From Desulfobacterales bacterium (lineage in GTDB: Bacteria; Desulfobacterota; Desulfobacteria; Desulfobacterales; RPRI01), in assembly GCA_020052975.1 (NCBI GenBank), contig JAGVOC010000462.1, positions 1 through 9,383 of the forward strand: 9,383 nucleotides of DNA. Reading direction: 5' to 3'. Positions 1 through 5,114 of this stretch are shown here, piece by piece. The position numbers were made by a program, and so were the translations under genes. Below the pieces are notes generated by a model. The model did not search any database. It saw only the letters and a list, made by a program, of their open reading frames with translations, and had not been told where the DNA came from. The number at the start of each line of letters is the position of its first letter. Position 1 is the first letter of the stretch.

Positions 1-21
1 CCTTGAGCCGAAATCGGTAAT
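1..21 (+). repeat. ATTACCGA-family hairpin repeat, right half only
   Basis: The sequence TTGAGCCGAAATCGGTAAT matches the right half of the fuller copies at 131-188 and 7971-8029. The left half would lie before the window start, so this copy is cut by the window edge. Confidence 0.7.
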
Positions 22-84
22 GGCCAAAAGTTATGTCATTTCTCTGCGATCTCAGTGTGCTCTTTGAGAGGTTAAGAAAGATGA
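22..84. repeat. spacer with a CTCTGTG-type repeat
   Basis: Between two hairpin repeats lies a run of CTCTGCG / CTCAGTG / CTCTTTGAGAGG units. Read on the other strand, 2096-2118 has the same kind of CTCTGTG units (CTCTGTGCTCTCTGTGAGAG). No coding frame is seen here. The relationship is by short-unit similarity only. Confidence 0.35.
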
Positions 85-119
85 ATTACCGAAAAGAGCC
101 TTGAGCTGAAATCGGTAAT
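85..119 (+). repeat. ATTACCGA-family hairpin repeat, short form
   Basis: ATTACCGA (85-92) and TCGGTAAT (112-119) are perfect inverted arms. The interior is short (AAAGAGCC then TTGAGCTGAAA). The longer copies at 131-188 and 7971-8029 share both flanks of this interior but carry a TCCGCC...GGCGGA hairpin in place of GAGCC. This may be the empty or ancestral form. Confidence 0.75.
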
Positions 120-130
120 GGGGGGTTTAG

Positions 131-188
131 TTACCGAAAATCCGCCATACAAATTGGCGACCTGCGGGATTGAGCCGAAATCGGTAAT
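131..188 (+). repeat. ATTACCGA-family hairpin repeat, long form
   Basis: The outer arms are TTACCGA (131-137) and TCGGTAA(T) (181-188). Inside is a second hairpin, TCCGCC (141-146) with TTGGCG (154-159), followed by CCTGCGGGATTGAGCCGAAA. It is close to identical to 7971-8029, with one G missing from the inner right arm. The predicted fold is a nested or branched stem. Confidence 0.8.
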
Positions 189-203
189 GGAGGGGGTGAG
201 GGG

Positions 204-239
204 CATGAGCTTATCGGCTTACGGGCTGATAAGCTCATG
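204..239. other. strong inverted repeat downstream of the beta-helix gene
   Basis: CATGAGCTTATC (204-215) pairs perfectly with GATAAGCTCATG (228-239). A G-T pair and two more G-C pairs extend it, giving a stem of about 15 bp. It lies some 52-87 bases past the stop codon of the minus-strand beta-helix gene, so it may end or protect that transcript. No T-run follows on either strand, so it is not a standard intrinsic terminator. Confidence 0.6.
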
Positions 240-246
240 AGGATTA

Positions 247-287
247 AGGTTGTTTTCGCATCAGCGACGCCATCACATCTTATTCAC
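247..287. repeat. dispersed 41-bp repeat, copy 1
   Basis: This aligns without gaps to 8169-8209, with about 34 of 41 bases identical; the shared core is TTTCGCATC..CGACGCCA. It lies directly before the stop codon of the minus-strand beta-helix gene. Its function is unknown. Confidence 0.6.
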
Positions 288-290
288 AGT

Positions 291-1511
291 CTACTTCAAA
301 GTAATAGGTCCTGATGTAGCTCTGGTAAGGGGATGGGGATAGAGATATGGTGTATAACCAGCCATCGCCGCCGGTTTTGTGTCACTCACAAAATAGTCTC
401 TGCCTGCCTTTATAACATCAGACAAAGCAAAAGCACCACAAGTCGCTTCACAGGCAGCCGTTGACTTCCATGATAAAGTGGCAGGAGTCCAAAGTACTCC
501 ACCTTTGCTGTTGTTCCATAAGTACATTGGTTCCCTTGGTCCCGAATCCATTCCCATACCGATCTGATCTATCACCGGATAATCTGAAGGGCATTTGCAG
601 ACTTTACCAAAATTACCCCATACTGCTGATAAATAACCATAATCAGTCAGATGAAATCTGGCACTGGAAGACTTTACTGTGTTGTTAAATATCCTTCCTC
701 CTCCTCCCCTGATTTCCATAGCAGTTATATTTGCCTCTGGGCTTGTCCAATTATTATTATATATTTCCATGTGCCTGACACCACGAGGAGGGGTATTACT
801 GGCTACACCATGTCCATCAATTTTCATATTCCCGGTAATTGTGTTGTAACGAATTACCGCCCTGCCGTTGGCGTTAATATCGCACACATAGCCTTTGCCA
901 TTAAAAGTATTGTTTTCAATAAAAACATTGTCTGCCCCGCCAATAGAATGAGCAGTCTGCCATGAGTTGTCGGGACCTCTAGCGAATATAAGCTCCGCAT
1001 TGCCGACATTACCAGTTATATCGTTATTGTCAATTACTCCATACACTTTGCCCGCATAAACAAAATAGGCATCCTTTGTTCCACCGTTATAATCAATATC
1101 TGTTATCCTCCAACCATTTTTACTAGCGGTAGAAAATGCACAGACAGGAGCGGTATTTGCGCCATTAATAGTCATACTCTTAACAGTCGCAACTGCATTT
1201 ATCCTGATCGTACCATTAGTGTATTGACCACCAGTTTCGGATAAATTGATTATCGTTTGCCCTTTACCTGCACCCTGAAGCGTAATATCCTTAGTAATAG
1301 AGAGGTAAGTCTTCTTTTCACCCCAGGTACAGGAACCTGCCGGGATGACTACAACATCGCCTGCTCTTACTTTCGCATTGGCAATTAAAGCTTTTACTGT
1401 AGCCAACTCGCAATTGGCTGCGTAGTGTGTTTCAGCCAATACCGGTAAAGGAGCTATAATCGATAAGATCGTTAGACATAAAATGATAAAGGAAAATTTG
1501 CATTTTTTCAT
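291..1511 (-). CDS. secreted right-handed parallel beta-helix protein
   Basis: A 406-residue protein with a clear Sec signal peptide: MKK, a hydrophobic stretch at about residues 6-23, and likely cleavage after VLA (residue 26). The next part, with GDVVVIPAGSCTW and then SITKDITLQGAG, is the typical first turn of pectate-lyase-like beta-helix proteins. Many N-N pairs follow (IDNNDITGN, IENNTFNG, IYNNNWTS, IFNNTV), as expected for stacked coils. The end, GYTPYLYPHPL, is common in this family. No PEP-CTERM tail, lipobox or catalytic triad is obvious, so the substrate is unknown; a polysaccharide is plausible given the neighbouring sugar genes. The ATG start has GGAGG at 1521-1525, nine bases upstream. 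A sigma-54 type promoter lies at 1582-1597. Family call is confident, enzymatic role is not. Confidence 0.88.
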   Translation of the reverse strand: MKKCKFSFIILCLTILSIIAPLPVLAETHYAANCELATVKALIANAKVRAGDVVVIPAGSCTWGEKKTYLSITKDITLQGAGKGQTIINLSETGGQYTNGTIRINAVATVKSMTINGANTAPVCAFSTASKNGWRITDIDYNGGTKDAYFVYAGKVYGVIDNNDITGNVGNAELIFARGPDNSWQTAHSIGGADNVFIENNTFNGKGYVCDINANGRAVIRYNTITGNMKIDGHGVASNTPPRGVRHMEIYNNNWTSPEANITAMEIRGGGGRIFNNTVKSSSARFHLTDYGYLSAVWGNFGKVCKCPSDYPVIDQIGMGMDSGPREPMYLWNNSKGGVLWTPATLSWKSTAACEATCGAFALSDVIKAGRDYFVSDTKPAAMAGYTPYLYPHPLTRATSGPITLK

Positions 1512-1581
1512 GACTGCTTCCCTCCTCGTGATAAAAAGGTTTATTGAAAATTTCCTATTTATATATCGTTTATATATTCAA

Positions 1582-1597
1582 AGCAATGTTTGGGCCA
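1582..1597 (-). promoter_or_regulatory. sigma-54 (-24/-12) promoter of the beta-helix gene
   Basis: Read on the minus strand, TGGCCCA, four bases, TTGCT. This matches the known sigma-54 pattern TGGCACG-N4-TTGCW with the invariant GG and GC at the correct distance. The start of transcription would be near 1572, leaving a leader of about 60 bases before the ATG. A sigma-70 reading also exists: TTGCTT (1581-1586) and TATAAA (1558-1563) with a 17-base spacer. Both may be used. Confidence 0.55.
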
Positions 1598-1638
1598 CAT
1601 TTGGCAAAGTATAATCACAATCTTCTCGATCAATCAAC

Positions 1639-1775
1639 ATTGACGGACTCGTAAAAACTCTATTTTCTCACAAAGTCACTAAGAGCACTAAGAAAAAATC
1701 ATTTAATATTAATAAGTTAACTTTGAGGTCTTCGCGGCTTGGCGTGAGATCCCGGCTTTTTACAAAGCCGTCAAT
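1639..1775. mobile_element. 137-bp MITE-like element with terminal inverted repeats
   Basis: The left end (1639-1657) begins ATTGACGG and ends GTAAAAA. The right end (1757-1775) is its inverse with 16 of 19 positions matching. Just inside are TCTCAC (1666-1671) and GTGAGA (1744-1749), also inverted, followed by CAAAGTCACTAAG-type units. The right end holds its own perfect hairpin, GGCTTT-TTAC-AAAGCC (1754-1769). No coding frame lies inside. It resembles small non-autonomous palindromic elements; no flanking duplication was proven. Confidence 0.55.
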
Positions 1776-1794
1776 TTTAAGTTATTTTAACAAG

Positions 1795-1908
1795 TCAATA
1801 TGGATATAATTCTACTTTTACCACTTCTATTCTCATTTTGCAAGATTCAACGAGTAGCTTTTCATAACCTTTTCTATAAAAATGTAAAGATTCCCGACAG
1901 CAGTTTGT
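1795..1908 (-). pseudogene. possible 3' remnant of an acetyltransferase-like gene
   Basis: One minus-strand frame of 37 codons, bounded by stops and lacking a good start, reads with SLHFYRKGYEKLL and ends KVELYPY. The FYRKxGYE segment followed by a final strand KVELYP is the usual C-terminal pattern of GNAT acetyltransferases. There is no upstream coding continuation, since AT-rich hairpin sequence begins at about 1942. It could be chance similarity in a short frame, so this is a weak call. Confidence 0.25.
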
Positions 1909-1941
1909 TCAATTAAAATATTAAATATTGTAATATTAATT

Positions 1942-1977
1942 AGTTATAACATTTATAACCGGAGTTATATTTATAAC
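1942..1977. repeat. AT-rich imperfect hairpin
   Basis: AGTTATAAC and ATTTATAAC on the left face GTTATATTTATAACT on the right around CGGA. The units can pair as an inverted repeat of about 15 bp with one bulge, or be read as repeats of TTATAAC. No gene is near; the role is unknown. Confidence 0.4.
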
Positions 1978-2038
1978 TTAAATTATGCGCTCTCATAGTA
2001 AAAACTTTTCTGACAGGATTAACATGATAAGCACACTA

Positions 2039-2200
2039 TTCACTCGACACTTTCCCTTGTCCCTCGCCCCTGTCTTTCATATCCCTGCTTTTTTCTCTCA
2101 CAGAGAGCACAGAGTCACAGGGTCTGTAGAACAGGGTATAGGGACAAGGGTCAAGGGGTTAGGTGTATAGAGTCAAGGGTCGATGGGATAAGGTCAAGAT
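2039..2200. repeat. intergenic repeat mosaic (CACTCG, CTCTGTG and GGGTCAAGGG modules)
   Basis: Three modules are joined. 2039-2088 is a copy of the TTCACTCG..CACTTTCCCTTG..CCCCTG module also at 8079-8155 and 9205-9286. 2096-2118 is an inverted CTCTGTG unit. 2121-2200 carries GGGTATAGGG, AAGGGTCAAGGGG and GGGATAAGG units, inverted relative to 2925-2980. The plus-strand open frame across 1985-2170 is made of these repeats and is not a gene. Confidence 0.6.
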
Positions 2201-2227
2201 TCAAGTTGCAAAGAGCATGTAGCAAAA

Positions 2228-2509
2228 TCAACATGTTGTAACCATTTTTAGCTCCACATCAGTTAATCGCGAATAGCTCTTGGGATGAATATTCTTGATG
2301 ACAATATATGTTACCTTTCCTCCTTCAGATTCAATTCTCTTTCCCAATGATAAATTGAACTCTCTCAATTCCATATCAAATTCCGGCACAAGGACTAATT
2401 CCGAATCAGGTGGTATCCTGCTGCTCAGCTCAGGATGCTCAAATAAATAGCGGCTGAATTCAGCACTTAATTCAAAATTTTTCTCAATTAATTTATATTC
2501 TTTATTCAT
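2228..2509 (-). CDS. small DUF5647-like protein, second gene of a pair
   Basis: A 93-residue acidic protein. The part KNFELSAEFSRYLFEHPEL, then IPPDSELVLVPEFD and EFNLSLGKRIESEGGKVTYIVI, fits my memory of the DUF5647 family; this was not checked by a search. No signal peptide or membrane segment is seen, so it is probably cytoplasmic. The start is firm: GGAGGGATC at 2515-2523, six to thirteen bases before the ATG. The ATG overlaps the end of the upstream gene by eight bases (ATGAATAA), so the two are translationally coupled. The function is unknown. Small size, overlap and an accessory setting resemble a toxin-antitoxin pair, which is inference only. Confidence 0.75.
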   Translation of the reverse strand: MNKEYKLIEKNFELSAEFSRYLFEHPELSSRIPPDSELVLVPEFDMELREFNLSLGKRIESEGGKVTYIVIKNIHPKSYSRLTDVELKMVTTC

Positions 2510-2831
2510 CTTCAGATCCCTCCGTAAAAGCCTGTTTGTAGAAAAGCCAATTGGTTCTCAAATCACTTTCCGCAAACGAAAGAGCGTCGTTATAATTTTG
2601 ATTAAACAAAGGCGTTTTCCTAATATTACCATGCATATTCAGCAGATCTCTATGTGCGAATCCATGTGCGGTGTCATATCTGACAACAGGGTACCAATCG
2701 TCACCTATTTTTGTCTCATATTGAACTCTGAAAAAGACAATCTTTCCGCTCTGCTGAATATGCAAATGGCGATATCTGTCAGACGGCCCGATTCTTAAAA
2801 CATATTCTATAGTTTTTTCAGGATTATGCAA
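2502..2831 (-). CDS. small DUF7718-like protein, first gene of a pair
   Basis: A 109-residue protein with SGKIVFFRVQYET, then DDWYPVVRYDTAHGFAHRDL, a charged core with conserved-looking Asp and His residues. It resembles the uncharacterised DUF7718 family as I recall it; no search was possible. The only usable start is TTG at 2829-2831: an in-frame stop lies 11 codons upstream (at about 2862) and no ATG comes before residue 66. The ribosome binding site is poor (AGAG). The weak start contrasts with the very strong site of the downstream partner, which may set an uneven ratio of the two products. The last codons overlap the partner gene. Confidence 0.72.
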   Translation of the reverse strand: MHNPEKTIEYVLRIGPSDRYRHLHIQQSGKIVFFRVQYETKIGDDWYPVVRYDTAHGFAHRDLLNMHGNIRKTPLFNQNYNDALSFAESDLRTNWLFYKQAFTEGSEDE

Positions 2832-2878
2832 GTTGAGCTCTTTGTTGATCGGCTGATATTGTTATTGTCTCTCGCTTC

Positions 2879-2919
2879 CGGCCGGCAGGCAAGATCCTGT
2901 CCATCCTGTTAATCCTGTC
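2879..2919. repeat. GCCGGCAGGCAA junction with one CAGGAT arm
   Basis: CCGGCCGGCAGGCAAG is followed by three 9-base units (GATCCTGTC, CATCCTGTT, AATCCTGTC). This is the left arm of the palindromic element seen complete at 9058-9146, here without the right arm. The same GGCAGGCAA or AGGCAAC lead-in precedes the copies at 9058 and 9303 and occurs at 7114-7126. Confidence 0.65.
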
Positions 2920-2924
2920 TAAAA

Positions 2925-2980
2925 ACCTTATCCCTTGAACCTTGCACCTAAACTCTATCCCCTTGACCCTAATCTAAACT
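2925..2980. repeat. CCCTTGACCC-type repeat up to the algD stop codon
   Basis: CTTATCCCTTGAACC, then CACCTAAACTCTATCCCC and TTGACCC units. They are inverted copies of the units at 2121-2200, so the small gene pair sits between opposed copies. The repeat reaches the stop codon of the dehydrogenase gene directly (TAG followed by AGTTTAGATTAGGG on the minus strand). Confidence 0.6.
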
Positions 2981-4288
2981 CTACCAGCAAATCCCTTCAT
3001 ACGGCTTGTTTATTTCTTTTTTATTGGTAAACATCCTCACTAAATCAACAATGGTCTTTTTAGTGTTGGATTGCATACATACTTTCTTAATTTCTTCACT
3101 GTTTTTACATATTACGATAACATCCGATTCATCAAAAACATCCTGAGCGGAAGGCTTAACAATGGAAGATATGTGGGGTATCATTTTCTCAATGTATCTT
3201 TTATTCGCTCCATGAATCTTCGCCAGGGAGACCTCTTTATCATATATGCTTACATTAAAACCTTTGCCGATCAGCTTCTCAGCAAGATCTACCATAGGGC
3301 TTTCACGCAAGTCATCCGTTCCGGCTTTGAAGCTTATTCCCATTATACCAACGTTTCGCTTTTTAGTTTTGTTTATCAGTTTATATGCTGTGTCAATCTG
3401 ATTCGCATTGCTCCTCAGGATAGACCCCATAACAGGGCAATCTGTGTCTATGTCTTGAGCTTTATAAAGAAGCGCTCTCAAATCTTTTGGCAGGCACGAA
3501 CCGCCGAAAGCAAACCCGGGTTTGAGATAATAGCCGGATAAATTAAGTTTTTTATCCTGGCAGAATATGTTCATCACTTCATGACTGTCGATATTAAGTT
3601 TTTTACATAAATTTCCAATTTCATTTGCAAATGTTATCTTCAATGCGTGGAAGGTATTGCATGAATATTTAACCATTTCAGCGACTTTAATGTTCGTCCT
3701 GAACATCGGCGCATTAATTGATTTGTAGGCTTGAGCAACAATATTTCCACTCTTTTTATTTATCTCGCCGATAACTGTAAAAGGCGGATTATAATAATCA
3801 GAAATTGATGAACCCTCCCTCAGGAACTCAGGATTCATACAAATGCCAAAATCCCGTCCCGCCTTTTTTTTGGAACGTCTCTCCAATGTCGGAATTATTT
3901 TTTCTTCTATTGTTCCAGGCAGAACCGTACTTCGGACATTTACGACATGATACGAATCCGTCTTTTTTAAAATATCCCCGATTTGTTCGGCAATCCTATT
4001 GATATAATCCAGTCGCAAACTTCCATTTTCATTGCTTGGCGTACCGACGCAGATAAAAGAAACATCCGCCGGGCCAATGCTGTCCACTGATGCTTTCAGT
4101 TTCTGTGACTTGCAAGCTTTCTTAAGCGCCTCCTGCAGGCCGGGTTCAATAATCGGAGCCTTGCCTTTATTAATCATTTTCACTTTCATTGGGTCAATAT
4201 CGATACCTGTAACGTCATGCCCGTCATTAGCCAGGCATGCCGCTGAAATACATCCCACATATCCTAAACCAAAAATATTAATTTTCAT
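2981..4288 (-). CDS. algD: GDP-mannose 6-dehydrogenase (AlgD type)
   Basis: A full-length 435-residue enzyme that oxidises GDP-mannose to GDP-mannuronate with two NAD+, the precursor of mannuronate-containing polysaccharides. The N-terminal Rossmann motif is GLGYVG (residues 7-12), with Asp30 after the second strand. NPEFLREG lies at 152-159, catalytic Lys208 is in MVKYSCN, and the nucleophile Cys265 is in FAFGGSCLPKD. The UDP-binding-type C-terminal domain has GISFKAGTDDLRESP (317-331). KLNLSGYYLKPGFAFGG and the final EGICW match Pseudomonas AlgD closely as I remember it, which favours GDP-mannose over UDP-glucose. The ATG has GGAGAGG four bases upstream. It lies in the same direction as the amidotransferase gene upstream. 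UDP-sugar use cannot be fully excluded. Confidence 0.9.
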   Translation of the reverse strand: MKINIFGLGYVGCISAACLANDGHDVTGIDIDPMKVKMINKGKAPIIEPGLQEALKKACKSQKLKASVDSIGPADVSFICVGTPSNENGSLRLDYINRIAEQIGDILKKTDSYHVVNVRSTVLPGTIEEKIIPTLERRSKKKAGRDFGICMNPEFLREGSSISDYYNPPFTVIGEINKKSGNIVAQAYKSINAPMFRTNIKVAEMVKYSCNTFHALKITFANEIGNLCKKLNIDSHEVMNIFCQDKKLNLSGYYLKPGFAFGGSCLPKDLRALLYKAQDIDTDCPVMGSILRSNANQIDTAYKLINKTKKRNVGIMGISFKAGTDDLRESPMVDLAEKLIGKGFNVSIYDKEVSLAKIHGANKRYIEKMIPHISSIVKPSAQDVFDESDVIVICKNSEEIKKVCMQSNTKKTIVDLVRMFTNKKEINKPYEGICW

Positions 4289-4342
4289 GGTACCTCTCCA
4301 AAATGTGTTTTATTTCCTATCAGGAATTATTCTCCGATATAA

Positions 4343-4374
4343 CAATTTGAACTGCAATTAATTTGAACCGCAAA
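4343..4374. repeat. 16-bp direct repeat upstream of algD
   Basis: CAATTTGAACTGCAAT (4343-4358) is followed at once by TAATTTGAACCGCAAA (4359-4374), 13 of 16 identical. The second half merges into the CGCAAAG repeat starting at 4362. It lies about 55-90 bases before the algD start codon, so it might bind a regulator, or it may be only the edge of the repeat. Confidence 0.35.
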
Positions 4375-4480
4375 GACGCTAAGAACGCAAAGGAATGTAA
4401 GGGTTTTTGTTGATTGGGTTTACAATCAACAAAATATACCTTGCCTGCGGCAGCGTTATCATTACAGGTTATTCACCATT
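4362..4480. repeat. GxxExxY-associated repeat, downstream copy
   Basis: Starts TTTGAACCGCAAAG and aligns without gaps to 4852-4970 at a constant distance of 490 bases. It contains a perfect 12-bp hairpin: TTTTGTTGATTG (4405-4416), loop GGTTTA, CAATCAACAAAA (4423-4434). It then runs through TATACCTTGCCTGCGGCAG into the last codons of the GxxExxY gene. No T-run follows the stem, so termination is uncertain. Confidence 0.85.
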
Positions 4481-4842
4481 CTTTTTATACCGTCTTTCAT
4501 AAGTGTTACGTTCCAGTTTAGAAGAAATCCAAGGTTAAGATTCGACAGTTTGAGGTAAGTCAGCAACTGAGCCTCATGGATCGGCAATAAATTCACAACT
4601 GTTTTGTTTTCAATAATAACAAAATCATTTACAAGCATGTCGATGCGAAAGCCAGCGTCTATGATGATGTTTTCATATTTGACCGGAAGAGCGGTCTCGC
4701 ATGCAACCTTGAGACCGGCTTTTTCCAATTCGTAGGCTAAACATTTCTGGTAAACCGATTCAAGAAGACCGGGACCAAGTGTTTTGTGCACCTTAATCGC
4801 TGAATGAACAATCTGCCGGGCGGTGGATTCGATATCAACCAT
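4462..4842 (-). CDS. GxxExxY protein, PD-(D/E)XK nuclease superfamily
   Basis: I place the start at the ATG at 4840-4842 (126 residues). A longer frame to 4968 exists, but its extra 42 residues are a translation of the CGCAAAG/hairpin repeat and do not look like protein. From this start the name motif is G25-LLE28-SVY31. The nuclease core follows: Asp68 in FRIDMLV, then Glu78 and Lys80 in IIENK, then H89 and Q92 in HEAQLLTYLKLS, with FLLNWN and GIKRMVN near the end. The proposed catalytic D...ExK set is intact. The family is common in environmental bacteria and has no settled function. No clear ribosome binding site is visible. The last codons and the stop lie inside the downstream repeat copy. 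Confidence 0.85.
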   Translation of the reverse strand: MVDIESTARQIVHSAIKVHKTLGPGLLESVYQKCLAYELEKAGLKVACETALPVKYENIIIDAGFRIDMLVNDFVIIENKTVVNLLPIHEAQLLTYLKLSNLNLGFLLNWNVTLMKDGIKRMVNNL

Positions 4843-4851
4843 AAATATAAC

Positions 4852-4970
4852 TTTGAACCGCAAAGCAGCAAAGGACGCAAAGGTTTGTTTAGGTTTTTGT
4901 TGATTGGGTTTACAATCAACAAAATATACCTTGCCTGCGGCAGTGTTATTATTACAGGTGTTCATCATCC
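4852..4970. repeat. GxxExxY-associated repeat, upstream copy
   Basis: A direct repeat of 4362-4480 with the same perfect hairpin (4895-4906 with 4913-4924, loop GGTTTA). Its far end, read on the minus strand, is ATGATGAACACCTGTAA, similar to ATGGTGAATAACCTGTAA at the 3' end of the intact gene. It therefore looks like the tail of a lost upstream GxxExxY unit, with 490 bp (gene plus repeat) as the unit length. Confidence 0.85.
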
Positions 4971-5114
4971 GTTAATAGCATCAATCAGAAAATATTTAAG
5001 CGTATGTTTTTGGTTTGCCGTCTATACCCGGCAAAGCAAGAGAATATAATCTTTGCGAACTTTGCGTCTTGAGCGAAGCGGGCGGTTTAAAATAAAGTTT
5101 GATTTGATCCGAAA
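4971..5114. other. spacer with an inverted CGCAAAG unit
   Basis: No gene is seen. CTTTGCGAACTTTGCGTC with GGCGGTTT (5051-5088) is an inverted, degraded copy of the ACCGCAAAGACGC unit, facing the direct copy at 4852. Together with 4362 and 4852 this gives three such units around the GxxExxY gene. The amidotransferase stop codon lies at the right end. Confidence 0.45.

Noticed and set aside
1985..2170. 61-codon plus-strand open frame
   Set aside because: It is composed of dispersed intergenic repeats, with no ribosome binding site and no protein-like pattern.
4405..4434. Rho-independent terminator
   Set aside because: The stem is strong but AT-rich and is not followed by a T-run on either strand, so the standard terminator call is not justified.
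4843..4968. N-terminal extension of the GxxExxY frame by 42 residues
   Set aside because: It translates the CGCAAAG/hairpin repeat, which is non-coding in its downstream copy; the GxxExxY family normally starts close before the first helix, as at 4842.
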